From an uncultured Acidimicrobiales bacterium (GTDB lineage: Bacteria; Actinomycetota; Acidimicrobiia; Acidimicrobiales; SZUA-35): a stretch of 51,802 bases of DNA. Below, piece after piece: positions 33,011 to 40,927 of the stretch. The translations under genes and the position numbers were made by a program. Under the pieces are notes generated by a model. The model ran no database searches. It was not told the origin of the DNA and saw only the letters and a list, made by a program, of their open reading frames with translations. Location: the NCBI GenBank assembly GCA_937997485.1, contig CALKTH010000007.1, positions 1-51,802 on the forward strand, in the 5' to 3' direction. The stretch's first letter is position 1; each line of letters opens with the position of its first letter.

Positions 33011-33618
33011 TCCGCGCCCGTGCTTGCTCCAGGCTGGCGAGCGGCCCACTGGAGCAGCAGCACGGTCTTGCCGTCTCTGATCTCACCGGTGGCCACGAGA
33101 TCGAGCGCCTCCTCGATGCCGACCTCCATCACTTCAATGTCTTCGCCTTCCTCCGCCACACCACCGCCAGCCGACACCCGATCGTCGGCGGTGTATTCGG
33201 CGGCGAAGAACACCACGCGCTCGGTGACCGAACCGGGGCTCATGTAAAGGTCGAAGAGTTGGGTGACCGAACGGACGCGGTAGCCAGTCTCCTCCTCGGC
33301 CTCCCGACGAATCGCCGTCTCGGCATCATCCAATTCGAGCAATCCCGCTGGGGTTTCGATCAAGAGGCCGTCGACGTGACCGTTGAGGTAGGCGGGCATT
33401 CGGAATTGGCGAGTGAGAATCACCGTCCTGCGGCTCCAGTCGACCAGGAGAATCGTGGCTCCGTTCCCCCGGTCGTACGCCTCGCGTTGTTGTTCGTCCC
33501 AGCGACCCGCGGCGTTTCGCTTCTCGAAGTCGATTCGCCGCAGCGTGTACCAGTTGTCGGACAGCACCTCCACGTTCGTGATGCGGACGTTCGAATTGGT
33601 TGAAGGCAGTGAGAGCAT
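33007..33618 (-). CDS. nudK: NUDIX hydrolase, NudK-like (GDP-mannose pyrophosphatase type)
   Basis: A 203-residue NUDIX hydrolase. The NUDIX helix is ETPAGLLELDDAETAIRREA followed by EEETGY, with the one-residue-shorter spacing that E. coli NudK also shows, and LFDLYMSPGSVTERVVFFAAEY matches NudK-type nucleotide-sugar hydrolases. The N-terminal beta domain (LSDNWYTLRRIDFEKR, then EAYDRGNGATILLVD) mediates dimers in this family. It would cleave GDP-mannose or ADP-ribose-like substrates. ATG 33618 was taken; TTG 33621 is in frame. Its stop overlaps that of the sigma factor gene by 4 bp, leaving no room for a terminator. Confidence 0.9.
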   Translation of the reverse strand: MLSLPSTNSNVRITNVEVLSDNWYTLRRIDFEKRNAAGRWDEQQREAYDRGNGATILLVDWSRRTVILTRQFRMPAYLNGHVDGLLIETPAGLLELDDAETAIRREAEEETGYRVRSVTQLFDLYMSPGSVTERVVFFAAEYTADDRVSAGGGVAEEGEDIEVMEVGIEEALDLVATGEIRDGKTVLLLQWAARQPGASTGAD

Positions 33619-33681
33619 CAACGAACGCTACGCCGTTGACTGCACGCGCGGCAATCTATTCATGCACTATCATGCATCTTC

Positions 33682-34464
33682 GTGAACCCTGAGCCGCAGA
33701 CACAGCTCCTCGACAGCCGCCACCAGTGGCTACTGGATCGACTCGAACACGACCGGGCGCTTGAGACGAACGCCTCGGCGGCTGAGCTTGGTGTCTCGGT
33801 CGACACGATCCGCCGAGACCTTCGGCTCCTTCACGACCGGGGTCTTCTCCGTCGCGTGCACGGCGGGGCCGTGCGTCTCTCGCCGCTCGCTCCGTCGTTC
33901 AGCGGCCGGGCGAACGAGGACTCCAGCGAGCGGACGAGACTGGCCCACGCCGTGGTCGAGCGACTGAAGCCGGGCCAGGTGCTCGGACTCGATGCGGGGA
34001 CGACCACGACCGAGATCGCCGCCCAGCTCCCGCAATCGCTCGCCGTCACGATCGTGACCAACAATCCCGCTGCCGCACTGGCGTTGGCCGACCACCGGTC
34101 CGCTCGTGCGATCCTGGTGGGCGGACACCTCGACCTGCAATGGATGGCAACCACCGGCGCTGAGGCCGTGGACGCCATACGCAACCACCACCTCGACCTC
34201 GCCGTCGTCGGCGCGTGCTCGTTCGACCCAACCGGAGGCGCCACGACTCGCTCCCAGCACGAGGTGGCGACGAAGCAGGCGTTCCTTTCCGCAGCCGCCG
34301 AGACCGTCATGCCACTGGAAGCCAGCAAGCTTTCCAGCATCGCTCCGTTCCGAATCGCCCCGGCGACCGCCCCGGAGATTCTTGTCACCGACGGGGCCCT
34401 CGATCGCAAGACCGCGAAGCAGTGGCGCAAGGCTGGCGTTCGCCTCACGATCAGCGACACGTAG
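33682..34464 (+). CDS. DeoR family transcriptional regulator
   Basis: A 260-residue DeoR/GlpR-type repressor. The N-terminal HTH is at about residues 12-65 (SRHQWLLDRLEHDRALETNA, then LGVSVDTIRRDLRLLHDRGLLRRVHGGA). The sugar-phosphate sensor domain has LGLDAGTTTTEIAAQLP, the TNNP loop, and ATKQAFLSAAAETVMPLEASK. No sugar operon is attached, so the target is unknown. It starts with GTG 33682; TATCAT (33668-33673) places the transcript start within two bases of it. It converges with a MarR gene 21 bp away. Confidence 0.92.
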   Translation: MNPEPQTQLLDSRHQWLLDRLEHDRALETNASAAELGVSVDTIRRDLRLLHDRGLLRRVHGGAVRLSPLAPSFSGRANEDSSERTRLAHAVVERLKPGQVLGLDAGTTTTEIAAQLPQSLAVTIVTNNPAAALALADHRSARAILVGGHLDLQWMATTGAEAVDAIRNHHLDLAVVGACSFDPTGGATTRSQHEVATKQAFLSAAAETVMPLEASKLSSIAPFRIAPATAPEILVTDGALDRKTAKQWRKAGVRLTISDT

Positions 34465-34485
34465 CCCCGGCGGTGCTGCCAACTC

Positions 34486-35007
34486 CTAGGCGTATCGGAG
34501 CGCCGGACAATCCTCGTCATCGCACGAAGCGCCGCTGCGATGTGATCGCAGATGATTGGCAACGTCATCCATCGCCGCAGCGAACGACTCGAGCCGATCG
34601 ACACCCACGCGCTCCAGAAGCAACTGCTGGATGATCTCAGCGTGCGGAGCGGCCGAAGATTCCAGCGCCACGCGCCCGGCCTCGAGGATCACAGCGTCAA
34701 CACCACGCCGGTCACCGGACTCGGCCGGCTGGCGTTCGACGAAGCCACGATCTTCGAGGCGGAGCATCGTCTGCGTTACCAATGCTCCTGAGGCAACGAT
34801 CTGCTGGGCGAGCGCTGACATCCGCAGACGCCCGCCGTGACCATCCAACCTGACGAGCACTTCGTATTCGCGATGGCTCAACTGATGGTCGGCGACGAGG
34901 TGGCGAGCCAGAACATCGTCCAGCATGCGTCCCGCGTCCAGGAATCCGGTCCACGCCTGAAGTTCTGTCGGGCTGAGATGGCGCCCGGTTCCTACTGTTC
35001 CGCTCAA
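34486..35007 (-). CDS. MarR family transcriptional regulator with cysteine-rich tail
   Basis: A 173-residue MarR protein: LSHREYEVLVRLDGHGGRLR, then LAQQIVASGALVTQTMLRLEDRGFVER and ESGDRRGVDAVI for the winged helix. The tail SGASCDDEDCPALRYA carries two cysteines and acidic residues, which might bind metal or sense redox state. The start appears to be a TTG at 35007; no better codon is in frame nearby. Upstream lie a 10-bp inverted repeat and then the cytochrome c gene on the same strand, so it could be co-transcribed with the cytochrome. Confidence 0.82.
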   Translation of the reverse strand: MSGTVGTGRHLSPTELQAWTGFLDAGRMLDDVLARHLVADHQLSHREYEVLVRLDGHGGRLRMSALAQQIVASGALVTQTMLRLEDRGFVERQPAESGDRRGVDAVILEAGRVALESSAAPHAEIIQQLLLERVGVDRLESFAAAMDDVANHLRSHRSGASCDDEDCPALRYA

Positions 35008-35038
35008 CGCCAGTCGCCCGAAATCCGCATGAGAGGAA

Positions 35039-35071
35039 CGTAGCCGGTCACCGCCGCGGCAACCGGCTACG
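35039..35071. terminator. 10-bp perfect inverted repeat between cytochrome c and MarR genes
   Basis: cgtagccggt (35039-35048) and accggctacg (35062-35071) pair perfectly over a 13-nt loop. On the minus strand it follows the cytochrome stop and precedes a TTCCTCTC stretch, so it may end or attenuate that transcript. A role as operator for the MarR gene start 32 bp away is the alternative. Confidence 0.5.
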
Positions 35072-35080
35072 CCAGCCCTC

Positions 35081-35569
35081 TCACGTCACCCGAGGCCGGC
35101 GAAGCGTTGCGCCGACCATGAGAACACCACCGGCCATCAGAGCTGCGGCGACGAAGAGCAAGTCGGACGCGAACCCGGTGTTTGGAAGCTCATCAAGAGG
35201 CTGCTCCGCCACGAACGTGAGCCGAACGAAGGTGACAGCGGCATCGATCTCTTCGTCAGAAAGGCTCCCGCCAAACGCAGGCATGCCACCCTTGCCGTCG
35301 GTGACGCTGGCGATGTGCACGAGGCGGTCCCGTTCTTGCACCGCAATGCCGGTCAGAGGCCGTCCCGCATCCGAACCCGCCCCGTCGGCACCGTGACAGC
35401 CAGCGCATGAGGCGGCGTACACCGCCTCTCCCTGCTCCACGAGCGCTGGATCATCCGTTTCGTTCTGCGCTCCTGCTGCCGTCGCTCCCATGATCAGGGC
35501 CGAGAAGGCGGCAACCAGCACAAAGACCAGCCGAGGCACCTTCACCCCCGAGCGTGCTTGTGTCTCCAC
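35081..35569 (-). CDS. Secreted cytochrome c with C-terminal LPXTG sorting signal
   Basis: A 162-residue exported protein. Residues 12-35 form a signal peptide (LVFVLVAAFSALIMGATAAGA). One class I cytochrome c domain follows with the heme motif CAGCH (C55, C58, H59) and the axial Met in GGMPAFGG (M96). The C-terminus has LPNTG (128-132), a hydrophobic stretch (about 135-155) and a basic tail LRRPRVT, the full order of a sortase substrate. It could therefore be covalently fixed to the cell wall; if no sortase acts it would stay as a membrane-anchored cytochrome. It may shuttle electrons outside the membrane. A perfect 8-bp inverted repeat lies 26 nt upstream. Confidence 0.9.
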   Translation of the reverse strand: METQARSGVKVPRLVFVLVAAFSALIMGATAAGAQNETDDPALVEQGEAVYAASCAGCHGADGAGSDAGRPLTGIAVQERDRLVHIASVTDGKGGMPAFGGSLSDEEIDAAVTFVRLTFVAEQPLDELPNTGFASDLLFVAAALMAGGVLMVGATLRRPRVT

Positions 35570-35594
35570 CGTTGCGGCCCCCTTGTCATCACCG

Positions 35595-35614
35595 GAACTC
35601 TCGGATGAGAGTTC
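35595..35614. promoter_or_regulatory. 8-bp perfect inverted repeat upstream of the cytochrome c gene
   Basis: gaactctc (35595-35602) and gagagttc (35607-35614) flank a 4-nt centre and are followed upstream by an AT-rich run (tttaaattcttaa). The site is in the 5-prime region of the cytochrome gene (start 35569), consistent with an operator or leader hairpin. The regulator is unknown. Confidence 0.45.
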
Positions 35615-35741
35615 TTTAAATTCTTAAGGAAGAAGGTAGAGCGAGGTCAGTCCTCGGTCAAGAGGATCCCAAACGGCCCCTCCCACCTGGTGGCGAGAGC
35701 GGGTTGCGCTGCGAAGGGGCCAGGCGGTGCGTCGCTGCTGG

Positions 35742-35862
35742 CAGCGTCAGCGCTGGGAGTTCGGTGCAGGGAGCGTCAGTGCTGGCCTGGGTCGGTGCGG
35801 GCGAGTTCGGTGCAGGCAGCGTCACTGCTGGTCTGAGTCGGTGCGGGCGAGTTCGGCGCGGG
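35742..35862. repeat. 46-bp imperfect tandem repeat at the 3-prime end of the LLM oxidoreductase gene
   Basis: Copies 35771-35816 and 35817-35862 are nearly identical, and a partial third copy precedes them at 35742-35770. The stop codon of the oxidoreductase (35822) lies inside the last copy. Because 46 is not a multiple of three the repeat cannot extend the protein in phase. The rest of the 252-bp gap (35570-35821) shows no gene. Confidence 0.7.
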
Positions 35863-36898
35863 CGGGTTCGGCGTTGACCTCGAGCAGCAGATCCATCAGC
35901 TGGCCGAGGCCGTCAACCTGCGCATCGAGGGTCTCGCCGATCGGTCCGATGCGAAGCGAATTGATGCCGCAGTCGCGGTACTGCCGAAGCCGCCGTTTGA
36001 TCTCGGCGGGTGGCCCGATCAGGTTCTGACCGAGCCCGATCTCAGCTGGCACCCGAGCGGCTGCGCCAGCACGGTCCCCGGCGAGCCACAGGCTCTGCAC
36101 AGCAGCCACATCGTCGCCCCACCCCTGCTTGGCGAACGCGTTGTTGTAGAAGTTCGAGTCCTTCGAGCCCATCGCCCCGAACGTGAATGCGAACCCGTCG
36201 GCGTGACGGCGTGCGGCCGCATCAACATCGTCGGTGAACTCGACGCCGACCGACACGGTCAGATCGACATCACTCAACGAACGACCCGCTGAGTCGGCGC
36301 CGGCCCGAATCTCATCGAAGAACACATCAGCGGTTTCACAGAAGAACGAGTTGCCGATCCAACCATCGCCCGCTGCGCCCGTCAGGCGCAGGTTCGCTGG
36401 TCCGAGCGACGCAACATAGACCGGAATGTGGGCCGGCTCACCCCTCGGCCGAATGGCCTTGCACTCGCCACCTGGAAGCGGAAGCTGATAGATCTCGCCG
36501 TGGTAGGCGAGTCGTTCCCCTCGTGAGGCCAGACGCACAATCTCGATCGTCTCTCGGGTACGGGCGATGGGCCGATCGAACTCGACGCCGTGGAAACCCT
36601 CCATGATCTGCGGTCCGCTCGTTCCCAGCCCGAGCACGAAGCGTCCTGCGGACATCTGCTGCAGCGTCATGGCCGTCATTGAGAGCATGGCCGGCGTGCG
36701 GGTGCCGATCTGGGCGATGGCGCTACCAAGCCTGATCTTCTCGGTCACGGCCGCCAGCGCTCCGAGTTGGGTCATCGCGTCGTACGCCCATGCCTCGGGA
36801 ACCCACGCAATGTCCACACCGAGCCGCTCGGCCTCGATGATGTAGTCCCGACCCGCGCTGTCGATCGGATTGGCCCACACACCGAGCTTCAACGTCAT
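35822..36898 (-). CDS. LLM class F420-dependent oxidoreductase
   Basis: A 358-residue luciferase-like TIM barrel. It begins LKLGVWANPIDSAGRDYIIEA and has RLGSAIAQIGTRTPAMLSMTA (the conserved cis-peptide region), GRFVLGLGTSGPQ and IPVYVASLGPANLRLTGAAGDGWIGN, all typical of the F420-dependent subgroup in actinobacteria. It would transfer hydride between F420H2 and an unknown ketone, alcohol or unsaturated acyl compound. It lies downstream of an acyl-CoA ligase gene (60-bp gap) and is likely in its operon. The last residues (ARAELARTDSDQQ) are encoded by tandem-repeat DNA, so the end may be recently altered. Confidence 0.92.
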   Translation of the reverse strand: MTLKLGVWANPIDSAGRDYIIEAERLGVDIAWVPEAWAYDAMTQLGALAAVTEKIRLGSAIAQIGTRTPAMLSMTAMTLQQMSAGRFVLGLGTSGPQIMEGFHGVEFDRPIARTRETIEIVRLASRGERLAYHGEIYQLPLPGGECKAIRPRGEPAHIPVYVASLGPANLRLTGAAGDGWIGNSFFCETADVFFDEIRAGADSAGRSLSDVDLTVSVGVEFTDDVDAAARRHADGFAFTFGAMGSKDSNFYNNAFAKQGWGDDVAAVQSLWLAGDRAGAAARVPAEIGLGQNLIGPPAEIKRRLRQYRDCGINSLRIGPIGETLDAQVDGLGQLMDLLLEVNAEPARAELARTDSDQQ

Positions 36899-36958
36899 CG
36901 CCCGAAGGTAACTCGCTGCCGGCCCGGCGACCAGAAGCGGAGCGCCCGACGCCTCGCC

Positions 36959-38578
36959 CTAGCCAACACGCTCCCGCTTGATCCGGATGCCGGCAGCTTC
37001 GCGGTCCCAGGTCTCAGAAGTCACCGCGGCGCTCTTCAGCAGGTGCTTCTGGACTTTCTGCGTGGGCGTCTTCGGCAGCTCATCGACTATGCGTATGTAG
37101 CGAGGCAACATGAAGTGGGCCATACGAGGCTCGAGAAATCGGAGCAAGGCTTCGGGGTCGATCGTCCCACCAGCAACGGGCGCCACAACGATCATGACCT
37201 CGTCCTCACCCAGCTCGCTCGGCACCGCGACGGCAGCCGCCTCGGCGACATCGGGATGCGCCGTCACCTCGTTCTCCACCTCGAACGATGAGATGTTCTC
37301 GCCCCGGCGCCGAATGGCGTCTTTGATGCGATCGACGAAGTAGAAGTACCCGTCCTCGTCGTAGCGAAAGCCGTCGCCGGTGTGGAACCAGCCGTTCCGC
37401 CACGCTCGAGCCGTGGCCTCCGGGTTCTTGTAGTAGCCGTGGTTCATCGCCCACGGCCGATCCGTTCGGAGGATGAGCTCGCCCACCTCCCCCGGGGCGA
37501 CTTCGCAATCGTTCTCATCGACAACGCGCGCTTCGACACCGGGCCGCGCCCTGCCACAGTTGCCGGGCGGGCCCGGATCGAGCTCAGAAACCAGGGGCGA
37601 AGAGACCTCGGTCATGTTGAACGTCGTCCACACATCGAGGCCGTAGCGCTTCGCGACGGCGGCGCCGTCTTCGTTCCACGGCACCATCACCGCACGGCGG
37701 AGTGGATGATCGTGCTCGCCCTCGAACTCCGGCAGCTTCAGCAGAAACGGAATCATGGCAGCGAGGAGGCAGGTGGAGGTGACGCCGTTGTTCCGCACGG
37801 TAGGCCAGAACTCGTCGGTCTTGAAGTGGGTATCGAGGTAGCAAGATCCGCCGGTCGCCAAGGTGATCAAGAAGAAGAGCGTGCCGCCTACGTGGAAGAG
37901 CGGAAGGTTGATCAGAATGCGATCGGTGTCGTCGAACAGCGGGTGAGCATCCGGCCCCATCGAATAGCCCTGCGCGTAGGAAGACAGCACAGCCTTGGAC
38001 GGCCCGGTCGTCCCCGACGTAAAGATGATGTACTGCGTGTCCCATGGCTCGACCGTGCTTGGCATGGCGTCGAGCCCAACCTCGGGCTGGAGCAGGGCAC
38101 CGGCATGGGCGGTCAACCCGGCGACGACGGCACCAGCGACATCGACTCCGTCCGCATCGCCTGTGACAACGATGTCGGTCAGAGCCGCCGTGCTGATGTC
38201 AGCCAGGCGCGGCGCAAGATCTTCGTGGCAGATGATCAACGTTGCGTCCGAGAGCGCAACGAGATGTTCCAGAACGCCGCCCTTGTACGCAGTATTCAAA
38301 GGGACGTAGACCGCTCCCAGATAGTTGAGTCCGAACCATGTGAGCACGGCCTCGACCCCATTCGGCTGCCACGACAAGACGTGTTCGCCTGGCCCGACGC
38401 CGAGATCCTGCAACGCTTTGGCGGCACGACGAGTGCGCACGAGCGTCTCGGACCACGTCCACTGATCGCCGTCATGGAAGATCAGCGCTGTCTCGTCAGG
38501 CTTCTCCACAGCCCATCGCTCCAACTGATACGGCAAGACACACTCTTCGCGGGTGGGGATTCGAGGGTCGAACACCAT
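36959..38578 (-). CDS. AMP-dependent acyl-CoA synthetase/ligase
   Basis: A 539-residue ANL adenylating enzyme, activating a carboxylic acid as its CoA thioester. It has the P-loop YIIFTSGTTGPSKAV, the Asn/Glu motif FNMTEVSSP, the GWFHTGDGFRYDEDGYFYFVDR core with the hinge Asp, the RRGENISSFEVE motif and the C-terminal catalytic lysine in LPKTPTQKVQKH. The sequence looks like the CaiC/fatty-acyl group. ATG 38578 was chosen because AGGAG lies five nt upstream; GTG 38584 is in frame. It is divergent from a TetR gene, the likely repressor, with a 146-bp gap that contains GTTTC/GAAAC half-sites but no perfect palindrome. Confidence 0.92.
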   Translation of the reverse strand: MVFDPRIPTREECVLPYQLERWAVEKPDETALIFHDGDQWTWSETLVRTRRAAKALQDLGVGPGEHVLSWQPNGVEAVLTWFGLNYLGAVYVPLNTAYKGGVLEHLVALSDATLIICHEDLAPRLADISTAALTDIVVTGDADGVDVAGAVVAGLTAHAGALLQPEVGLDAMPSTVEPWDTQYIIFTSGTTGPSKAVLSSYAQGYSMGPDAHPLFDDTDRILINLPLFHVGGTLFFLITLATGGSCYLDTHFKTDEFWPTVRNNGVTSTCLLAAMIPFLLKLPEFEGEHDHPLRRAVMVPWNEDGAAVAKRYGLDVWTTFNMTEVSSPLVSELDPGPPGNCGRARPGVEARVVDENDCEVAPGEVGELILRTDRPWAMNHGYYKNPEATARAWRNGWFHTGDGFRYDEDGYFYFVDRIKDAIRRRGENISSFEVENEVTAHPDVAEAAAVAVPSELGEDEVMIVVAPVAGGTIDPEALLRFLEPRMAHFMLPRYIRIVDELPKTPTQKVQKHLLKSAAVTSETWDREAAGIRIKRERVG

Positions 38579-38712
38579 GTTCACTCCTGACGTCAGTGCC
38601 GCCTCCGACCTTCAGGGAGGCGGGCAACTCGTTCTACTACGTGATCCCGAACAATCAAGCGGGGAAGTTCTACGGTTTCGAGCACGATGTTTCGTAACGG
38701 CGTTGTTGAAAC

Positions 38713-38718
38713 TAGATT
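38713..38718 (+). promoter_or_regulatory. Leaderless -10 (TAGATT) of the TetR-thioesterase operon
   Basis: TAGATT ends exactly 7 nt before the ATG at 38725, so transcription would begin on the start codon. No good -35 is seen. The same TAGA-type hexamer at the same distance occurs before three other genes in the window. Confidence 0.5.
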
Positions 38719-38724
38719 GTCGAC

Positions 38725-39330
38725 ATGGCTCGACCGAAGACAAGGAACGATCAGCTGAAGGCACAGCTCCTAGCGGAGTCGCTTGCCTTGTTGGATTCGG
38801 AAGGCGCTGCTGCGGTTACGGCTCGTCGAGTTGCGAACGTCGCCGGCACGTCCACCGCCGCCGTTTACGAGCTCTTCGGCAGCAAGTCCGGTCTGATCCG
38901 CAGCATCTTCTACGAAGGCTTTGAACAGTTGGCCAGCCGGATGGACGAGGTCGAGCTGACCGGCGACACACAAACTGATCTTGTCTCGCTCTTCGAGGCA
39001 GGCCGGGAGTTCGCACTCGAGTTTCCCATGCTGTTCGAGGTCATGTTCGCTCGCCCGTTCGCCGAGTTCGAGCCCACGCCGGACGATCAGGAGGTCGCAA
39101 AGAGGATCTACGGACATGTCATTCGGCTGGTCGCCGCCCTTCTCGGGTCACGGAGGAACGCCCAGATCACCGTCGATGCCGCGCACATCCTCGTTGCGCT
39201 CGATCGCGGGCTCATCGCTGCTGAGTGCGCCGGCCAGCTCGGCACGTCGCGACAGAGCATCGGCCGCCGCCGAGCGTTGGCGTTCGACACGACGATTGCC
39301 GGACTCTTGACCAACAGGGGCAACCAATGA
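38725..39330 (+). CDS. TetR family transcriptional regulator
   Basis: A 201-residue TetR regulator with the HTH at about residues 10-56 (LLAESLALLDSEGAAAVTAR, then VANVAGTSTAAVYELFGSKSGLIRSIFYEGF) and a C-terminal helical ligand domain of the TetR_C_33-like type. It is divergent from the acyl-CoA ligase/LLM oxidoreductase operon and coupled by ATGA to a thioesterase, which points to an acyl-CoA as the ligand (inference). It has no ribosome site, in line with a leaderless start. Confidence 0.92.
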   Translation: MARPKTRNDQLKAQLLAESLALLDSEGAAAVTARRVANVAGTSTAAVYELFGSKSGLIRSIFYEGFEQLASRMDEVELTGDTQTDLVSLFEAGREFALEFPMLFEVMFARPFAEFEPTPDDQEVAKRIYGHVIRLVAALLGSRRNAQITVDAAHILVALDRGLIAAECAGQLGTSRQSIGRRRALAFDTTIAGLLTNRGNQ

Positions 39331-39797
39331 GCGAGCCAAAGAACGCTCTGCCGGTGCCCGAGGCGTTCGTTCTCCATCAGCGCCGAAGCCCGGTGACTGA
39401 TCCGTGGCATCCGATCTATGCCCGCACCGAGGCCGAAGCAGTGGTGCTCGGTCTCAGAGTGGCAGAGCAACACTGCAACAGCCGGCGCTTTCTCCACGGC
39501 GGCGTTCTCGCCAGCCTCGCCGACAACGCGATGGGTCTTTCCGTCCATCAAGCCTCGCAGTCCAGAGACCGGCCCATCAGCTCCGGCGCACTCACCCTCG
39601 GCATGTCGATGGACTACGTGTCGACCGCGTCGATTGGCACGTGGATCGAGTTTCGGAGCCGGGTACATCAGCTCGGTGGCAGCATCGGTGTGGTCGACTG
39701 CCTGGTCGTTGACAGTCAAGAGAAGCTCGTGGCTCGGGCGAACGCCACATTCCGATATCGACGCGACGACAAGGCGCACGCTTCGCGGGCCAGCTGA
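39327..39797 (+). CDS. PaaI-type hotdog thioesterase
   Basis: A 156-residue hotdog thioesterase: RRFLHGGVLASLADNAMGLSVHQAS carries the HGG motif and the active-site Asp/Asn region, and MDYVSTASIGTWIEFRSRVHQLGGS then FRYRRDD complete the fold. It would hydrolyse an acyl- or aroyl-CoA. It starts with ATG 39327 overlapping the TetR stop (ATGA). With the divergent CoA ligase it could set the level of one CoA ester. After it comes a 69-bp gap with a separate leaderless-type promoter for the selenoprotein pair. Confidence 0.9.
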   Translation: MSEPKNALPVPEAFVLHQRRSPVTDPWHPIYARTEAEAVVLGLRVAEQHCNSRRFLHGGVLASLADNAMGLSVHQASQSRDRPISSGALTLGMSMDYVSTASIGTWIEFRSRVHQLGGSIGVVDCLVVDSQEKLVARANATFRYRRDDKAHASRAS

Positions 39798-39829
39798 ACG
39801 TCAAGATCGAGAACGAACGCACGGCAGAC

Positions 39830-39859
39830 CTGACTCGGGGGTCTCCTTGGCAGTAGACA
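39830..39859 (+). promoter_or_regulatory. Promoter of the selenoprotein gene pair
   Basis: CTGACT (39830-39835) and TAGACA (39854-39859) are 18 bp apart. The -10 ends at 39859, so the expected start is 39866, one base before the ATG. Read by eye; moderate support. Confidence 0.5.
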
Positions 39860-39866
39860 AGAGGCC

Positions 39867-40919
39867 ATGACGGACACCGCCGTTGGGCTCCCCGCTCGAC
39901 TCAACTTCGCTGACATCAGCTCGATGCAGGAGCACTTCCACGCCAGTGGCTGGAGCGACGGTTTGCCGGTCGTGCCGCCGACCGTCGAGGCCGTCGCTGC
40001 GTGTTTGGAAGCGGCACTCCTCCCCGCCGATCACCTCGTGGGCGTTGAGCCGGTTCGAGAACGCGCCATCACGGCCGAGAAGGTGGCCATCAACTCCGTG
40101 ATGGCCGGATGCCTCCCGGAGCACTTTCCTGTCGTCGTCACGGCAGTCACCGCGATGTTGAGCGAGCCGTTCATGCTCCATGGCCCGACAGCAAGCACCG
40201 GCGGGTGCGGGATTCTGCTCATCGTCAACGGCCCGGTTCGCAACGAGTTGGGCATGAGTGGCTCGTTCAATGCGCTCGGTGCCAGCGATCGGGCATCCAC
40301 CTGCATCGGCCGTGCCGTACGCCTGGTCCTGGGCAACCTGCTCGATGTACGACCCGGCGACATCGATCGCTCCACACTTGGCCACCCCGGCAAGATCAGC
40401 TTTTGCATCGCGGAAGATGAGGAGCACTCACCCTGGGAGTCGTTGGCGACCGAGCGGCTCGGCGATCCCTACGTCTCGGCGGTGACCGCGGTGGCAGCAA
40501 TGGGACCTCGCCAGATCATGAACGAGTGGACCACGGTGCCCGAAGAGATGCTCGACACGTTCGTGGCCGAGATCAAAGCCAACATGGCGAACTATTCGAT
40601 CTGGGCCGGCAACTACACGATCGTGGTGGCGCCACAGCTCAGGGAGCACTTCGCCAAGGGCGGATGGACGAAGGCAGACATGCGCTCCTACGTCTTCGAG
40701 CATGCCCGCATCAAACGCTCGGCATGGGCCGATTGCGGCAAGGGCAACATCGTCGGCGACCAAGCCGACCGCGAGTACCGGGCCCTCGAGGATCCCGATC
40801 AATTGCTCATCGTCGCCGCTGGCGGGCCCGCCGGGGGCTTCGGCGCCGTGATCCCTCCGTGGCTGGGCACTCGCTCCCACGCCGTCACCGTTCCCATCGG
40901 CGCCTGCGTCGACTGCTGA
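39867..40919 (+). CDS. Uncharacterised partner protein of the UGSC selenoprotein
   Basis: A 350-residue protein not recognised with certainty. It contains GWSDGLPVVPPTVEAVAACL near the N-terminus, then ERAITAEKVAINSVMAGCLPEHFPVVVTAVTAM, TASTGGCGILLIVNGPVRNELGM, and a histidine/aspartate stretch ISFCIAEDEEHSPWESLA. It ends in GACVDC. Cysteines occur at several conserved-looking glycine-rich turns (AGCL, GGCG, SFCI, WADCG, GACVDC), so thiol chemistry is possible. There is no signal peptide or membrane segment. Only 8 bp separate it from the selenoprotein gene, and the two clearly form one unit; a shared redox or substrate-bound thiol reaction is inferred. Confidence 0.75.
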   Translation: MTDTAVGLPARLNFADISSMQEHFHASGWSDGLPVVPPTVEAVAACLEAALLPADHLVGVEPVRERAITAEKVAINSVMAGCLPEHFPVVVTAVTAMLSEPFMLHGPTASTGGCGILLIVNGPVRNELGMSGSFNALGASDRASTCIGRAVRLVLGNLLDVRPGDIDRSTLGHPGKISFCIAEDEEHSPWESLATERLGDPYVSAVTAVAAMGPRQIMNEWTTVPEEMLDTFVAEIKANMANYSIWAGNYTIVVAPQLREHFAKGGWTKADMRSYVFEHARIKRSAWADCGKGNIVGDQADREYRALEDPDQLLIVAAGGPAGGFGAVIPPWLGTRSHAVTVPIGACVDC

Positions 40920-40927
40920 GGCTGTCC

